Shown here: piece after piece, positions 51,991 to 61,290 of the stretch
Numbering within the stretch: the stretch's first letter is position 1
How the letters are laid out: each line of letters opens with the position of its first letter
Source: Sphingobacteriia bacterium RIFOXYC2_FULL_35_18
Lineage (GTDB): Bacteria > Bacteroidota > Bacteroidia > Chitinophagales > Chitinophagaceae
Assembly: GCA_001829005.1 (NCBI GenBank)
Contig: MIAG01000002.1
Coordinates: forward strand, 111,192 to 175,191
Length of the DNA stretch: 64,000 nucleotides
Direction of reading: 5' to 3'
Notes under the pieces: generated by a model
What the model was told of the DNA's origin: nothing
The model's input: only the letters and a program-made list of their open reading frames with translations
Databases searched by the model: none
Position numbers and translations under genes: made by a program

Positions 51991-54305
51991 AACCAATTCC
52001 CATAAGGACAATTGCCTTATTTTTCATTTCAATTTTTTTTTGCGCTAAAAGCAGTTTGGCACAATATCAAAAAGAAATTGATAGTCTAAAAAAAATTACG
52101 CCTACAGTTATTAAAGACACTAGCCAATTAAATAACCTTGCACAATTAGCATTCTATTATTCATTTATTGACTCTGCCAATACTTTTAAGTACGCCAATA
52201 TAGTTACCAACTATTCTAATTCCTTAATGTTTAAACCAGGGATTGCAGCATCACTAAGGGCAAAAGCCAATTATTACATTATCAAAAGGGTTCCACAAAA
52301 AGCCATCCCCTTTTTAAATCAAGAAGCCCTGATTTGGCAACAAATCAAAAGATCAAAAGAAATGGCTGCTAATTTTACCATGTTGGGACAAGCATTATCC
52401 TTATCTGGAAATTTTGAAGAGTCTGCTAATTATTTTGATAAAGCAGAATCAATCTATAAGAAAATAAATGATCAAAAAGCATTAAGTGTATTGTACCATA
52501 ATGCTGGAGCAATGTTTACTGAAAAGACAGAACCTAGACTTGCGTTGATTTATCTAATTAAGTCTTTAGAAATACAAGAATTATTAAACGACACTAAAAC
52601 TATTGGTGCAACCCAAAACAATATTGGAAGATTATTTTATCAAACAAAAAATTTCCCCAAGGCAATTGAATATTTTAATAAATCCATTAAATCAAATTAC
52701 CTGTCGCAAGATTGGAGAAATTTAGGAATAGCACATGTCAATATTGCGAATGTGTATGTAGACTTAAATGATTATCCAAAGGCAATTGAAGAACTCAACA
52801 AAAGCTTGGTTTATTTTAATAAAGTAGATTTTAAAAGAGGAATGCAAGTGGTATACAATAATATGGGTGCCATGAACATTAGACAGCAGAATTATGAAGC
52901 AGCTATTCCTCTATTAAAAAAGGGATTAGAATTGGCCAATATCAACCAATCTAAAGCTGGTGTTGCACTTATTGAGCAGAATATCGGATTTTCATTGTCT
53001 GGGTTAAAGCAATATAAAGAAGCATTGATATGGTTTGAAAAAGCGGAGCAAACCGCTATAGACAATAAGGCGGACGATTATAGTTTTGGAGAAATTTACA
53101 ATCACCGATCTTCTCTAGATTCTGCAATGGGTAATTACCAAAGCGCATTGGTGTATAGAACCAAGTACATGCGTATCAATGAAAAATTCATGGGTGATAA
53201 AGTAATAAAAGAAGTAAATGAATTACAAACCAAATATGAAACGCAGAAAAAAGAATACGCCATATCACTTTTAAACAAATCTGATTCAATTAAATCCTTA
53301 GAAATAGCCAACCAGCAATTGGCCATCAATCAAAGTCTATTTAAAATAGCAGAGCAAAAATTAAAATTAGCAGATGCCAATTTGCAAATCATTTCCGACA
53401 GTTTATTATTGACTGAACAAAACCAAAAATTATTACAAGCCAAACTAGATTCTAGTTTTAAAGAAGCAAAAATTGTAAGACTTGCTGAACAAAATAGAAT
53501 TAAAGAATTGGAAGTTAGTAGAAAAAACAACCAAATTGTAATAGTATTGATTAGCGTAGGTTTTTTGTCCCTTGTAATATATTTTGTTTATAGAAGAAAT
53601 AAGTCCATTCAAGAAAAAGCTTACCAGCAAAAACTATTTGAACAACAAAAAAATGCTGCAATTGCAGTAATTGATTCAGAGGAGAAAGAGCGAAAACGTA
53701 TTGCCAGCGACTTACACGATGGGGTTGGCCAATTAATGTCTGCAGCATGGATGAATTTACAGGCGCTAAAAAATCAAATATCCGACTTAAACTCAACTGA
53801 AGCTGATTTATTAGATAAGTCATTGGCGCTAGTAAATGAAAGTTGCAATGAAGTTAGACAAGTAAGCCATAATATGATGCCAAACGCTCTATTACTAAAA
53901 GGTTTGGTTAAAGCAGTACAAGAGTTTATTGGACAAATAAACCAACGAAATATAAAAATAAATTTAACTACTGAGGGGCTTTCAGATAATTTACCATCTC
54001 ATATTGAAACGGTTTTATACAGAGTTATTCAGGAAAGTGTAAATAATGTAATAAAACATGCAAAGGCAAGTAAATTAGACATTTCAATAATTAAGTCGTT
54101 AGATGGTATTGATGTGATGATAGAAGATAATGGTATAGGGTTTAACTTAAATAATGCAAATCAAAATAATGGTATTGGACTGTCGAATATTAAATCTCGA
54201 ATTCAATACTTAGAAGGTACAGTAGAATGGAACACAAGTGAAAAAAATGGGACATTAGTTGCTATCTTTATTCCATTAACTAAACAATTTCCCCAAAAAA
54301 TATAA
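51987..54305 (+). CDS. TPR-repeat sensor histidine kinase (HisKA_3 type)
   Basis: A 772-residue kinase. A signal peptide (about 1-26) leads into a periplasmic array of about seven to eight TPR repeats (about 40-400), a coiled coil (about 405-510), one membrane helix (about 514-535), and a cytoplasmic NarL-type kinase. The phosphoacceptor is H577 (ASDLHDGVGQ); the ATPase boxes are VIQESVNNVIKHA, IEDNGIGF and GIGLSNI. It senses through the TPR part, whose ligand is unknown. It overlaps rnz by 4 bases and its response regulator by 1. Confidence 0.94.
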   Translation: MKPIPIRTIALFFISIFFCAKSSLAQYQKEIDSLKKITPTVIKDTSQLNNLAQLAFYYSFIDSANTFKYANIVTNYSNSLMFKPGIAASLRAKANYYIIKRVPQKAIPFLNQEALIWQQIKRSKEMAANFTMLGQALSLSGNFEESANYFDKAESIYKKINDQKALSVLYHNAGAMFTEKTEPRLALIYLIKSLEIQELLNDTKTIGATQNNIGRLFYQTKNFPKAIEYFNKSIKSNYLSQDWRNLGIAHVNIANVYVDLNDYPKAIEELNKSLVYFNKVDFKRGMQVVYNNMGAMNIRQQNYEAAIPLLKKGLELANINQSKAGVALIEQNIGFSLSGLKQYKEALIWFEKAEQTAIDNKADDYSFGEIYNHRSSLDSAMGNYQSALVYRTKYMRINEKFMGDKVIKEVNELQTKYETQKKEYAISLLNKSDSIKSLEIANQQLAINQSLFKIAEQKLKLADANLQIISDSLLLTEQNQKLLQAKLDSSFKEAKIVRLAEQNRIKELEVSRKNNQIVIVLISVGFLSLVIYFVYRRNKSIQEKAYQQKLFEQQKNAAIAVIDSEEKERKRIASDLHDGVGQLMSAAWMNLQALKNQISDLNSTEADLLDKSLALVNESCNEVRQVSHNMMPNALLLKGLVKAVQEFIGQINQRNIKINLTTEGLSDNLPSHIETVLYRVIQESVNNVIKHAKASKLDISIIKSLDGIDVMIEDNGIGFNLNNANQNNGIGLSNIKSRIQYLEGTVEWNTSEKNGTLVAIFIPLTKQFPQKI

Positions 54306-54937
54306 TGATAAATATAGGCATTGTTGATGACCACCAAATTGTTATTGACGGGCTCTCCGCTTTACTCAATAATCAACAAGATATTTCAATAGTATGCACA
54401 GCCAATAATGGCAAAGAAATGTTAGACCACTTGGCAGAAAATAAGATTGATGTATTGTTAACTGATGTAATGATGCCAGAAATGAGCGGTCTGGAATTGG
54501 CTGAACTGGTTAGCATCATGTACCCCACCACAAAAATTATTGCATTGAGCATGAATGGGGAAGGCACCATCATTGACCAACTAATTAATAAAGCATCCAT
54601 CAGTGGATATTTACTAAAACAATCTAATGCCAATGAATTGGTTATTGCTATTAAAAAAATTGCTAGTGGTGGACAATATTTCCCTGACTCAATTCTAGAT
54701 GCCTTAGAAATCCATTCGTCTAAAAAAGAAATTTTTGAATCTGTCCATTTAACCCAACGTGAAATTGAAGTTATTAACTTAATGGAAAAAGATTTCTCTA
54801 ATAAACAAATTGCAGATGCACTAAATATTGCAGTCAGAACTGTTGAAACTCACCGAAAAAATATATTTCGTAAAACCGGAACTAATAATTTACTCTCCCT
54901 AGTTAAATGGGCATACGAGCACAAACTATTTTCTTAA
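54305..54937 (+). CDS. NarL/LuxR-type response regulator
   Basis: A 210-residue regulator: receiver domain about 1-120 with D8/D9, phosphoacceptor D54 (LLTDVMMPE) and K105, then a LuxR HTH at about 145-205 (LTQREIEVINLMEKDFSNKQIADALNIAVRTVETHRKNI). Its start overlaps the kinase stop by one base, so it is the cognate partner. Targets unknown. It abuts the convergent GH29 gene. Confidence 0.95.
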   Translation: MINIGIVDDHQIVIDGLSALLNNQQDISIVCTANNGKEMLDHLAENKIDVLLTDVMMPEMSGLELAELVSIMYPTTKIIALSMNGEGTIIDQLINKASISGYLLKQSNANELVIAIKKIASGGQYFPDSILDALEIHSSKKEIFESVHLTQREIEVINLMEKDFSNKQIADALNIAVRTVETHRKNIFRKTGTNNLLSLVKWAYEHKLFS

Positions 54938-56269
54938 TTAAAATGCCCTAGCTCTTTTTAGTACGGGCAATCCTTTAGCTTCATTAATAACAATAGATAA
55001 TTCTGTTGCTTGAACAGTATTGGGTAATAAAATAATTCTTTTATTACCAATTGTGGTAATAGTTTCTTGAAATACTTGCTCTCCATTTAAAGACAAGCTA
55101 ATATTAGCTGATGCAATTTTTTGTCCATATTTTAAATCTTCCTCCAAAATGATTCCTCTAATGGTAGCTGGGGACTTTAACATATAATACCAAGTACTAT
55201 TCTTTTTTGGATTATTCTTGTCTGGCCCCGCTTCGTTTAATGCAGCATTTTTGAATAGATCTACTTTTTCAATTTGGTCAATTTTAGATTTCAAACCTTT
55301 TAATGCATTAATATCATTCTCATGTATTAAGCCTCTAGCATCTGGAGGAACATTCAATAATAAATTGGCGCCTCTCCCAATTGATTCAAGATAAATTTTA
55401 AATAATTGCTCGGCCGTTTTTACTTTTTCGTTCTCCCCATTTCTATGAAACCAACCTGGCCGTATACTCACGTCTACTTCCGCAGGTATATAATTTGCCC
55501 CCTTATAATTCCCGGTACCTAAACTGTCTTGACTAGGTGCGCCATGTCCTCTTTTGTAACCAGCTGTATCTAATAAATTCCAATTTGTTTTACCTGCATA
55601 TCCACTTTCATTACCAACCCATCTTGCATCTGGACCAATATCACTAAAAATAATTGTTTGAGGAGACAATTTTCTAACTAGCTGTTCATACCGTTTCCAA
55701 TCATACACTTGTAATTTGCCATTAGGGCCCTCGCCGTTTGCTCCATCCCACCACAACTCCCATATTGGCCCATATTGCTGAAAAATTTCTTCAAGCATAT
55801 TTACAAAAACATCATTGTATTTTTCTGTTCCGTAGTCTGGATGGTTTCGATCCCAAGGAGATAAATAAACTCCAAATAATAAACCAGCCTTTTTACATGA
55901 AGCAGCTAATTCAGCCAAAATATCTCTTTTAAAACCACTTTCGCGAACAGTATGTGTAGAGTATTTACTTGGCCATAAACAAAAACCATCATGGTGTTTT
56001 GCAGTAATGATGATACCTTTTGCTCCAGACTCTTTGGCTACTTTACACCATTGGTCTGTATTTAACTGGGAAGGATTAAATATTTCTGTCTTTTCATTTC
56101 CATCTCCCCATTCTTTTCCAGTGAATGTGTTTGGACCAAAATGCATGAAAAAATAGAAATTATTTTTATGCCATTTCAATTGTGCATTTGTAGGTAACGG
56201 GTTGCGATACTGAGCTTGAGTATTGGCAAAAAAAATCAGCAGCAAAATGGTTATACTTAGTTTATTCAT
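54938..56269 (-). CDS. Secreted GH29 alpha-L-fucosidase (second copy)
   Basis: A 443-residue GH29 enzyme with signal peptide about 1-19. Barrel landmarks: FYFFMHFGPNTFTGKEWG (about 38-55), TAKHHDGFCLWPS (about 89-101), FGVYLSPWD, and the nucleophile region ELWWDGANG with D175. A C-terminal beta domain follows (about 330-443). It resembles the stricter GH29 subgroup that cleaves alpha-1,3/1,4-fucose next to galactose; that is inference. Start ATG 56269 overlaps the esterase stop by 4 bases (ATGA), so the two are one operon. Confidence 0.92.
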   Translation of the reverse strand: MNKLSITILLLIFFANTQAQYRNPLPTNAQLKWHKNNFYFFMHFGPNTFTGKEWGDGNEKTEIFNPSQLNTDQWCKVAKESGAKGIIITAKHHDGFCLWPSKYSTHTVRESGFKRDILAELAASCKKAGLLFGVYLSPWDRNHPDYGTEKYNDVFVNMLEEIFQQYGPIWELWWDGANGEGPNGKLQVYDWKRYEQLVRKLSPQTIIFSDIGPDARWVGNESGYAGKTNWNLLDTAGYKRGHGAPSQDSLGTGNYKGANYIPAEVDVSIRPGWFHRNGENEKVKTAEQLFKIYLESIGRGANLLLNVPPDARGLIHENDINALKGLKSKIDQIEKVDLFKNAALNEAGPDKNNPKKNSTWYYMLKSPATIRGIILEEDLKYGQKIASANISLSLNGEQVFQETITTIGNKRIILLPNTVQATELSIVINEAKGLPVLKRARAF

Positions 56270-57402
56270 TCTTTCCAATTATTAGCCATCCAAATATAGA
56301 AAGCTGGAAATTCTTGTCTCCAATACTTCTCATTATGCTGTCCTATAGGATTAACTACGGTTCTAATTTGTGATTGTTTTTTCTTTTGCAATATACTTGC
56401 TATCTTCTGCATATCTGAAACTGCTGTAGCTTCTTCTTTAGCACCTGTATAAAAATAAAATCGAAGCATTTCCATGCCATCCCATTTTTCTGCATCCACA
56501 GCAATTTGTGGAGAAATCCAAAATGATGGAGAAAAAACTGCAGCACCTCCAAATATAGCTGGGTATTTTAATTGTGCATACCAACTTATTAATCCCCCCA
56601 TACTACTCCCTGCCAAATAAGTATAATCTCTTCCTTTTCTTGTTCGGTATTTAGTATCGATAAAAGGTTTTAATGTTTGTGCAATAAAATCTACATACTC
56701 GTTACCCATCCCCTTCCCGTATTGAAAATGATCATATGGGTTGAATTCATTAATTCTCTTGTCTAGCCCATTATCTATCCCTACAACAATGCATTCTTTT
56801 TGTATTTTTTCTTGCAAGCTATCCAAACACTCATCAACACCCCATTCCCCAGCAAAAGCTGTTTTCTCATTAAACAAGTTTTGGCCATCATGCATATACA
56901 AAACAGGATAATTTTTTCCAGTTGTTTGGTAATTTTTAGGCAGATAAACCCATATTCTTCTTTTCTTATTCAATTGAGGAATTAGAAAAGCTGTATCCAT
57001 AATTCGAACCTGTGGGCTTGCTGTGTATGACTTAGGCTTTTCTGGATAATCATCTTTAAATCCAGCAATTGTATATTCATTACTTACATCTCCATTCACT
57101 TCTAAAATTCTATCAGACAAATCTCTTCCATCCGCTGTTGATTCCAATTTATTTTCACCCCTTGAAAACTTGAATGCATAAGTACCTGCAGCAAGATTAA
57201 TCAATACAATGCTTTTCCTTCCCCCACTGAATGGCTTTAATTTATATTGAGGATCTTTGGGGTTCCAATTGTTAAATGTTCCAGTTAAATAAATGTCTTC
57301 ATTACCTCTGGTTGCAATATTTGTTACAACAAACCTTGCACTAAATTGAGCAAACATGATTTTTGAACCAAACAAGAATATAAACAATAGTACAGTTCTC
57401 AT
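56266..57402 (-). CDS. Secreted esterase (CE1/esterase D-like alpha/beta hydrolase) with N-terminal CBM48-like domain
   Basis: A 378-residue enzyme. Signal peptide about 1-18; a glycogen-binding/CBM48-like beta-sandwich about 22-115 (IYLTGTFNNWNP); then an alpha/beta hydrolase (about 135-378) with LYMHDGQNLF and the nucleophile elbow AGSSMGGLISW. Members cleave ester bonds, such as acetyl or feruloyl groups on glycans or siderophore esters. Its operon with a fucosidase suggests action on decorated glycans. A terminator for the upstream lolA-like gene precedes it. Confidence 0.88.
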   Translation of the reverse strand: MRTVLLFIFLFGSKIMFAQFSARFVVTNIATRGNEDIYLTGTFNNWNPKDPQYKLKPFSGGRKSIVLINLAAGTYAFKFSRGENKLESTADGRDLSDRILEVNGDVSNEYTIAGFKDDYPEKPKSYTASPQVRIMDTAFLIPQLNKKRRIWVYLPKNYQTTGKNYPVLYMHDGQNLFNEKTAFAGEWGVDECLDSLQEKIQKECIVVGIDNGLDKRINEFNPYDHFQYGKGMGNEYVDFIAQTLKPFIDTKYRTRKGRDYTYLAGSSMGGLISWYAQLKYPAIFGGAAVFSPSFWISPQIAVDAEKWDGMEMLRFYFYTGAKEEATAVSDMQKIASILQKKKQSQIRTVVNPIGQHNEKYWRQEFPAFYIWMANNWKE

Positions 57403-57416
57403 TCCTTAAAAATACG

Positions 57417-57453
57417 CAAAATAAAAGCCCATCTATATTATTAGAGGGGCTTT
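57417..57453 (-). terminator. Terminator after the lolA-like gene
   Basis: On the minus strand AAAGCCC pairs with GGGCTTT, with inner TCT/AGA pairing after one mismatch, followed by a T-rich TATTTTG tail. Confidence 0.75.
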
Positions 57454-57475
57454 ATAAAAAAATTATGAAAGCGAA

Positions 57476-58105
57476 TTAATCTAGTATTTCTACATCTTTT
57501 GGATAATTTGACCTATTGAAAACAAATAAAATATCAGCAAGCTTTGCATTCAAATTAATATTACTTACCCCTAACTCTGTAATATTATTGCTTTTATCTA
57601 GAATAGAAGCTTTTGATAAAACACTTGTTTTTTTATTGAAAAACAAGGTCACTTTTTGGAAATTTTTTCTTTTGTCTAATGGCACCATTTCAATTACATT
57701 GAAATTACCTTTGGAATTGGTGAGTTTATAACTAAAATCTTTATCATAGGATCCAGCTAATAGTTTTTGAGGGCTTAAAGTTTGGCTATTTTCTTCTACG
57801 GCAGACTTAGTGATGGTTTTAGCACCATCAAAGTTGTAAACGCTCTTTCCGTCGCAAATTATTTCTGTTTTACCCTGCTTTAATAAATATTTTTCTCCTC
57901 GCATAGATAGAGATAAAGCTTTTGTACCATTTGCTTTTCCCTTACTATTAAATGATTTTAGTGAGAAGGAGGCTGTGATCCCCTTGGAAGCCTTCACTTT
58001 TGATCCAAAAGCATCTATTACTTTCTTTGCAGCGGGGTCATTTTGGGCATTGGAAATGAAAAAAGAACAAAAGATAAAAATACTGGCAATGTAAAATTTC
58101 TGCAT
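57476..58105 (-). CDS. LolA-like outer-membrane lipoprotein carrier protein
   Basis: A 209-residue protein with a signal peptide (about 1-20, ending SNAQN) and the LolA/LppX half-barrel: KVKASKGITASFSLKSFNSKGK, GEKYLLKQGKTEIICDGKSVYNFDGAKT, and LSPQKLLAGSYDKDFSYKL. It would carry lipoproteins across the periplasm. A TATATTTG box at 58130-58123 (minus) lies 17 bases before the ATG. It follows ftsK by 99 bases. Confidence 0.88.
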   Translation of the reverse strand: MQKFYIASIFIFCSFFISNAQNDPAAKKVIDAFGSKVKASKGITASFSLKSFNSKGKANGTKALSLSMRGEKYLLKQGKTEIICDGKSVYNFDGAKTITKSAVEENSQTLSPQKLLAGSYDKDFSYKLTNSKGNFNVIEMVPLDKRKNFQKVTLFFNKKTSVLSKASILDKSNNITELGVSNINLNAKLADILFVFNRSNYPKDVEILD

Positions 58106-58204
58106 GTTTCCGTATTAGGGTGCAAATATACACTTTCAGGTGATTTTGGGTAATCCAGAGTATTAAAGTTTCGGTAAAATAGCTTTAAACAACCCTGAAT
58201 ACAA

Positions 58205-60811
58205 TTAACCCATTGTATCGAAAAATGATTGTAATTCTGAATCTGTTTTAAACAGTACTTCTCTTGCTTTACTCCCCTGATTGGGCCCAACAACACCTGC
58301 AGCTTCTAACTGATCCATTAGCCTACCTGCCCTATTATATCCTAGTTTCATTCTTCTTTGAATTAAGGAAGTTGAACCCATTTGGCTGCTAACGATTAAT
58401 CTTGCTGCATCTTCAAATAGTGGGTCTCGATCGTTGGCGTCAAAATCTCTTCCCTCCATTTCTTTTTCATCAACATATTCTGGCAATAAAAATGCTTGAG
58501 GGTATCCTTTTTGATTACCAATGAATTCACATACAGCATCCACTTCAGGCGTATCTACAAAAGCACACTGCAAACGAGTTATTTCCCCATTATAACTAAC
58601 CAGCATATCCCCTTTTCCAATTAATTGTTCTGCACCACCTGCATCCAAAATAGTTCGACTATCTATTTTGCTAGAAACTTTAAACGCGATACGTGCAGGG
58701 AAATTTGCTTTTATGGTTCCGGTAATAATATTTACTGACGGTCTTTGAGTAGCAATTATTAAGTGAATCCCGATGGCTCTTGCCAACTGGGCAAGTCGAG
58801 CAATGGGCATTTCTACCTCTTTACCTGCTGTCATGATTAAATCGGCAAATTCATCAACTACTAAAACAATAAAAGGTAAATATTGGTGCCCTTTTTCAGG
58901 ATTTAACTTTCTTGCAGTGAATTTTTCATTGTATTCTTTAATATTTCTACAACCAGCTTCTTTTAATAAATCGTAGCGATTATCCATTTCAATACATAAT
59001 GCATTTAATGTATATACTACTTTTTTTGTATCGGTTATGATTGACTCTTCTTCTCCTGGAAGTTTAGCTAGAAAATGTTTTTCTATAACCCTATACAAAC
59101 TCAACTCTACTTTTTTGGGATCAACTAAAACAAATTTTAATTGAGAAGGATGTTTTTTATAAAGTAGGGAAACTAAAATGGCGTTCAAACCCACGGATTT
59201 TCCTTGTCCAGTTGCACCGGCCATTAATAAGTGTGGCATGGTGGCTAGGTCTACAATAAAATTATCATTATCGATTTTTTTACCAATTGCAATTGGGAGC
59301 GAAAAATTACTATTCTGAAATTTCTCACTTGCCAACAAGGTTTTCATGCTCACTACTGTTTTACGAACATTGGGAACTTCAATACCAATGGTTCCTTTAC
59401 CAGGAATGGGTGCAATAATACGAATACCTAGTGCAGCTAAACTTAAGGCAATATCATCTTCCAAGTTTTTAATTCTACTAATTCTAACCCCAGGTGCAGG
59501 CACAATTTCATATAAGGTCACAGTTGGCCCTACGGTTGCAGCTATTCGCTGTATTGCAATATCATAGTTCTTTAATGTTGCTATGATTTGATTTTTGTGT
59601 GTTTCTAATTCCGTTGGATCGTGCACTATTTTTTCACTGCCATGTGTTTCCAATAATTCTAATCCTGGATATTTATAGTTTTTTAAATCTAATGTAACAT
59701 CGTATTTGCTAGCCAAACTACCTACTGTTGCAGCTATAGTTGCCAATTCTTCCTCTTCTACTTCAGGAGTTTCTTTAATTTCTAATTCCAATTCTGGTTC
59801 TCTTTTTTCAATAGCAGCTATTAATTCCTCTTCTGCTTCTTCTAATTCTTCTTCTAACTCTGCTTCCTCCTCGAGAATTTCCTCTATTGTTTCCTCATCT
59901 TCTTCAATGACTTCTTCCTCATCAATAACCAACTCTTCTTTTTCCACCATATCAAATGCATTCATTGGATTGCTGATTGTTTCTTCAGCTGGCATAATAA
60001 CCGAAACACCGCTCAAATTCGTTTTTAATTTATTCTTACTAATTGGAAGTCCATCTTCATCCACGTCTACTTGTTGGTCATCTACTTCTACTTCTGTATT
60101 ATTAATTGACCCATCTAAAGTTACTTCTGGTATATCTGCTGCAAGATTTTTAGACATTGGATCCTCCTTCCCGTCGAATAGGTTAAATGTCCAATTGGGT
60201 AATTTAAAAACAGGATTAAATCTCCATATAAAGTAACTAAACAAAGTAAGTAACAATAAAGCACCCGTACCAATTCTACCAATCCATTTTTCGAACCAGT
60301 CATTTAAATACTCCCCAACAGCACCACCCCAAGAAAAACTCCCTCCCTTTGTAATAAAAGAAGCTGCCATGCTAAATACTACCAATCCAATTAATACATA
60401 TTTGATGTTACGTAATAGTTTGAACACTTTCTTGCCAAATAGAAGATTCACACCTAGAACAAAAAAGACAGTACAAAATAAGTAAGAAGCCAACCCAAAA
60501 CCGTTGTACCACAATGTATGAGAAACATAAGCACCTAATACACCTAACAAATTGTTTACCCTAATATCATCGGTTGAAAAAATACGAACGCCGAATTGTT
60601 GAACTTTATCCTGATCTTCTTGCCAGGTAAATAAATAAGAAGTAAAAGAAATAAATAAAAAAATAGTTAGTAATAAGCAAACTGAACCGATAATCTTTTC
60701 GGTTCTTTCGTCTTTAACCACTTCTGCAACCGTGACGTCTGCATCTTTGTCGGGATTCAGTTCTTCAGGGTCTGGCGGTGGAGGTGTCTTCTTTTTTAAA
60801 CTATTGGCCAT
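58205..60811 (-). CDS. ftsK: DNA translocase FtsK
   Basis: An 868-residue FtsK/SpoIIIE: four N-terminal membrane helices (about 40-190), a very acidic Glu-rich linker (about 280-360), then the motor with the alpha domain (about 385-470), ATPase (Walker A GATGQGKSVGLNA near 540) and a C-terminal gamma winged helix (about 800-868, SLIQRRMKLGYNRAGRLMDQLE) that reads KOPS-like sites. It segregates chromosomes at division. The ATG at 60811 lies four bases after a TATATTTG box. Confidence 0.97.
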   Translation of the reverse strand: MANSLKKKTPPPPDPEELNPDKDADVTVAEVVKDERTEKIIGSVCLLLTIFLFISFTSYLFTWQEDQDKVQQFGVRIFSTDDIRVNNLLGVLGAYVSHTLWYNGFGLASYLFCTVFFVLGVNLLFGKKVFKLLRNIKYVLIGLVVFSMAASFITKGGSFSWGGAVGEYLNDWFEKWIGRIGTGALLLLTLFSYFIWRFNPVFKLPNWTFNLFDGKEDPMSKNLAADIPEVTLDGSINNTEVEVDDQQVDVDEDGLPISKNKLKTNLSGVSVIMPAEETISNPMNAFDMVEKEELVIDEEEVIEEDEETIEEILEEEAELEEELEEAEEELIAAIEKREPELELEIKETPEVEEEELATIAATVGSLASKYDVTLDLKNYKYPGLELLETHGSEKIVHDPTELETHKNQIIATLKNYDIAIQRIAATVGPTVTLYEIVPAPGVRISRIKNLEDDIALSLAALGIRIIAPIPGKGTIGIEVPNVRKTVVSMKTLLASEKFQNSNFSLPIAIGKKIDNDNFIVDLATMPHLLMAGATGQGKSVGLNAILVSLLYKKHPSQLKFVLVDPKKVELSLYRVIEKHFLAKLPGEEESIITDTKKVVYTLNALCIEMDNRYDLLKEAGCRNIKEYNEKFTARKLNPEKGHQYLPFIVLVVDEFADLIMTAGKEVEMPIARLAQLARAIGIHLIIATQRPSVNIITGTIKANFPARIAFKVSSKIDSRTILDAGGAEQLIGKGDMLVSYNGEITRLQCAFVDTPEVDAVCEFIGNQKGYPQAFLLPEYVDEKEMEGRDFDANDRDPLFEDAARLIVSSQMGSTSLIQRRMKLGYNRAGRLMDQLEAAGVVGPNQGSKAREVLFKTDSELQSFFDTMG

Positions 60812-60815
60812 ATAC

Positions 60816-60823
60816 CAAATATA
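60816..60823 (-). promoter_or_regulatory. -7 box of ftsK, probably leaderless
   Basis: TATATTTG on the minus strand ends four bases before the ftsK ATG. A matching TTG at -33 is not clear. Confidence 0.4.
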
Positions 60824-60896
60824 CTGTTTGAGATAGCCATAAATAGCACTTAGGCATCAATGTGCAAAAATGCCTACTGTCAGCAAAGGTTTTCCA

Positions 60897-61289
60897 CTAA
60901 GCTTTATATCTCAACAAAGATATACCCATTAAAATCCAAGCAATAATCAATAAAAGCCCCCCAATTGGCGTAATGGCACCTAACCACTTAAACTGATTTT
61001 GGCCTACAATAGAAAATAGGGTTAGTAAATAAAGCGATCCAGAAAAAATAGCTATACCCGCGATGAAAAATTTCCCAGATAGGGCTAATAAAGTAGAGGG
61101 GAAATATGCGTAAAGTATACCTGTAATAGACAAGGCAAAAACATGGTAAAATTGATACTTAACTGCTGTTTCAAATGTATTAATAATTGCAGGAGTAGCA
61201 TAATTTTTTAATCCATGGGCTCCGAATGCACCCAGTGCAACTGCTAATGCCCCAAGAAAAGAAGCAATGATTATGAATCCTTTATGCAT
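60897..61289 (-). CDS. DUF423 membrane protein
   Basis: A 130-residue YgdD/DUF423 protein with four membrane helices (about 4-26, 41-60, 68-90, 98-120). The family motif GALAVALGAFGAHGLK is near the N-terminus. Function unknown. ATG 61289 is chosen; a TTG at 61307 would overlap the aroK stop. It lies one base downstream of aroK. Confidence 0.9.
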   Translation of the reverse strand: MHKGFIIIASFLGALAVALGAFGAHGLKNYATPAIINTFETAVKYQFYHVFALSITGILYAYFPSTLLALSGKFFIAGIAIFSGSLYLLTLFSIVGQNQFKWLGAITPIGGLLLIIAWILMGISLLRYKA

Positions 61290-61290
61290 G

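Noticed and set aside
59706..60236. Long Ser-rich open frame opposite the ftsK linker
   Set aside because: It is the antisense reading of Glu-codon runs (GAA/GAG read as TTC/CTC and shifted to serine codons); no promoter or homologous pattern.
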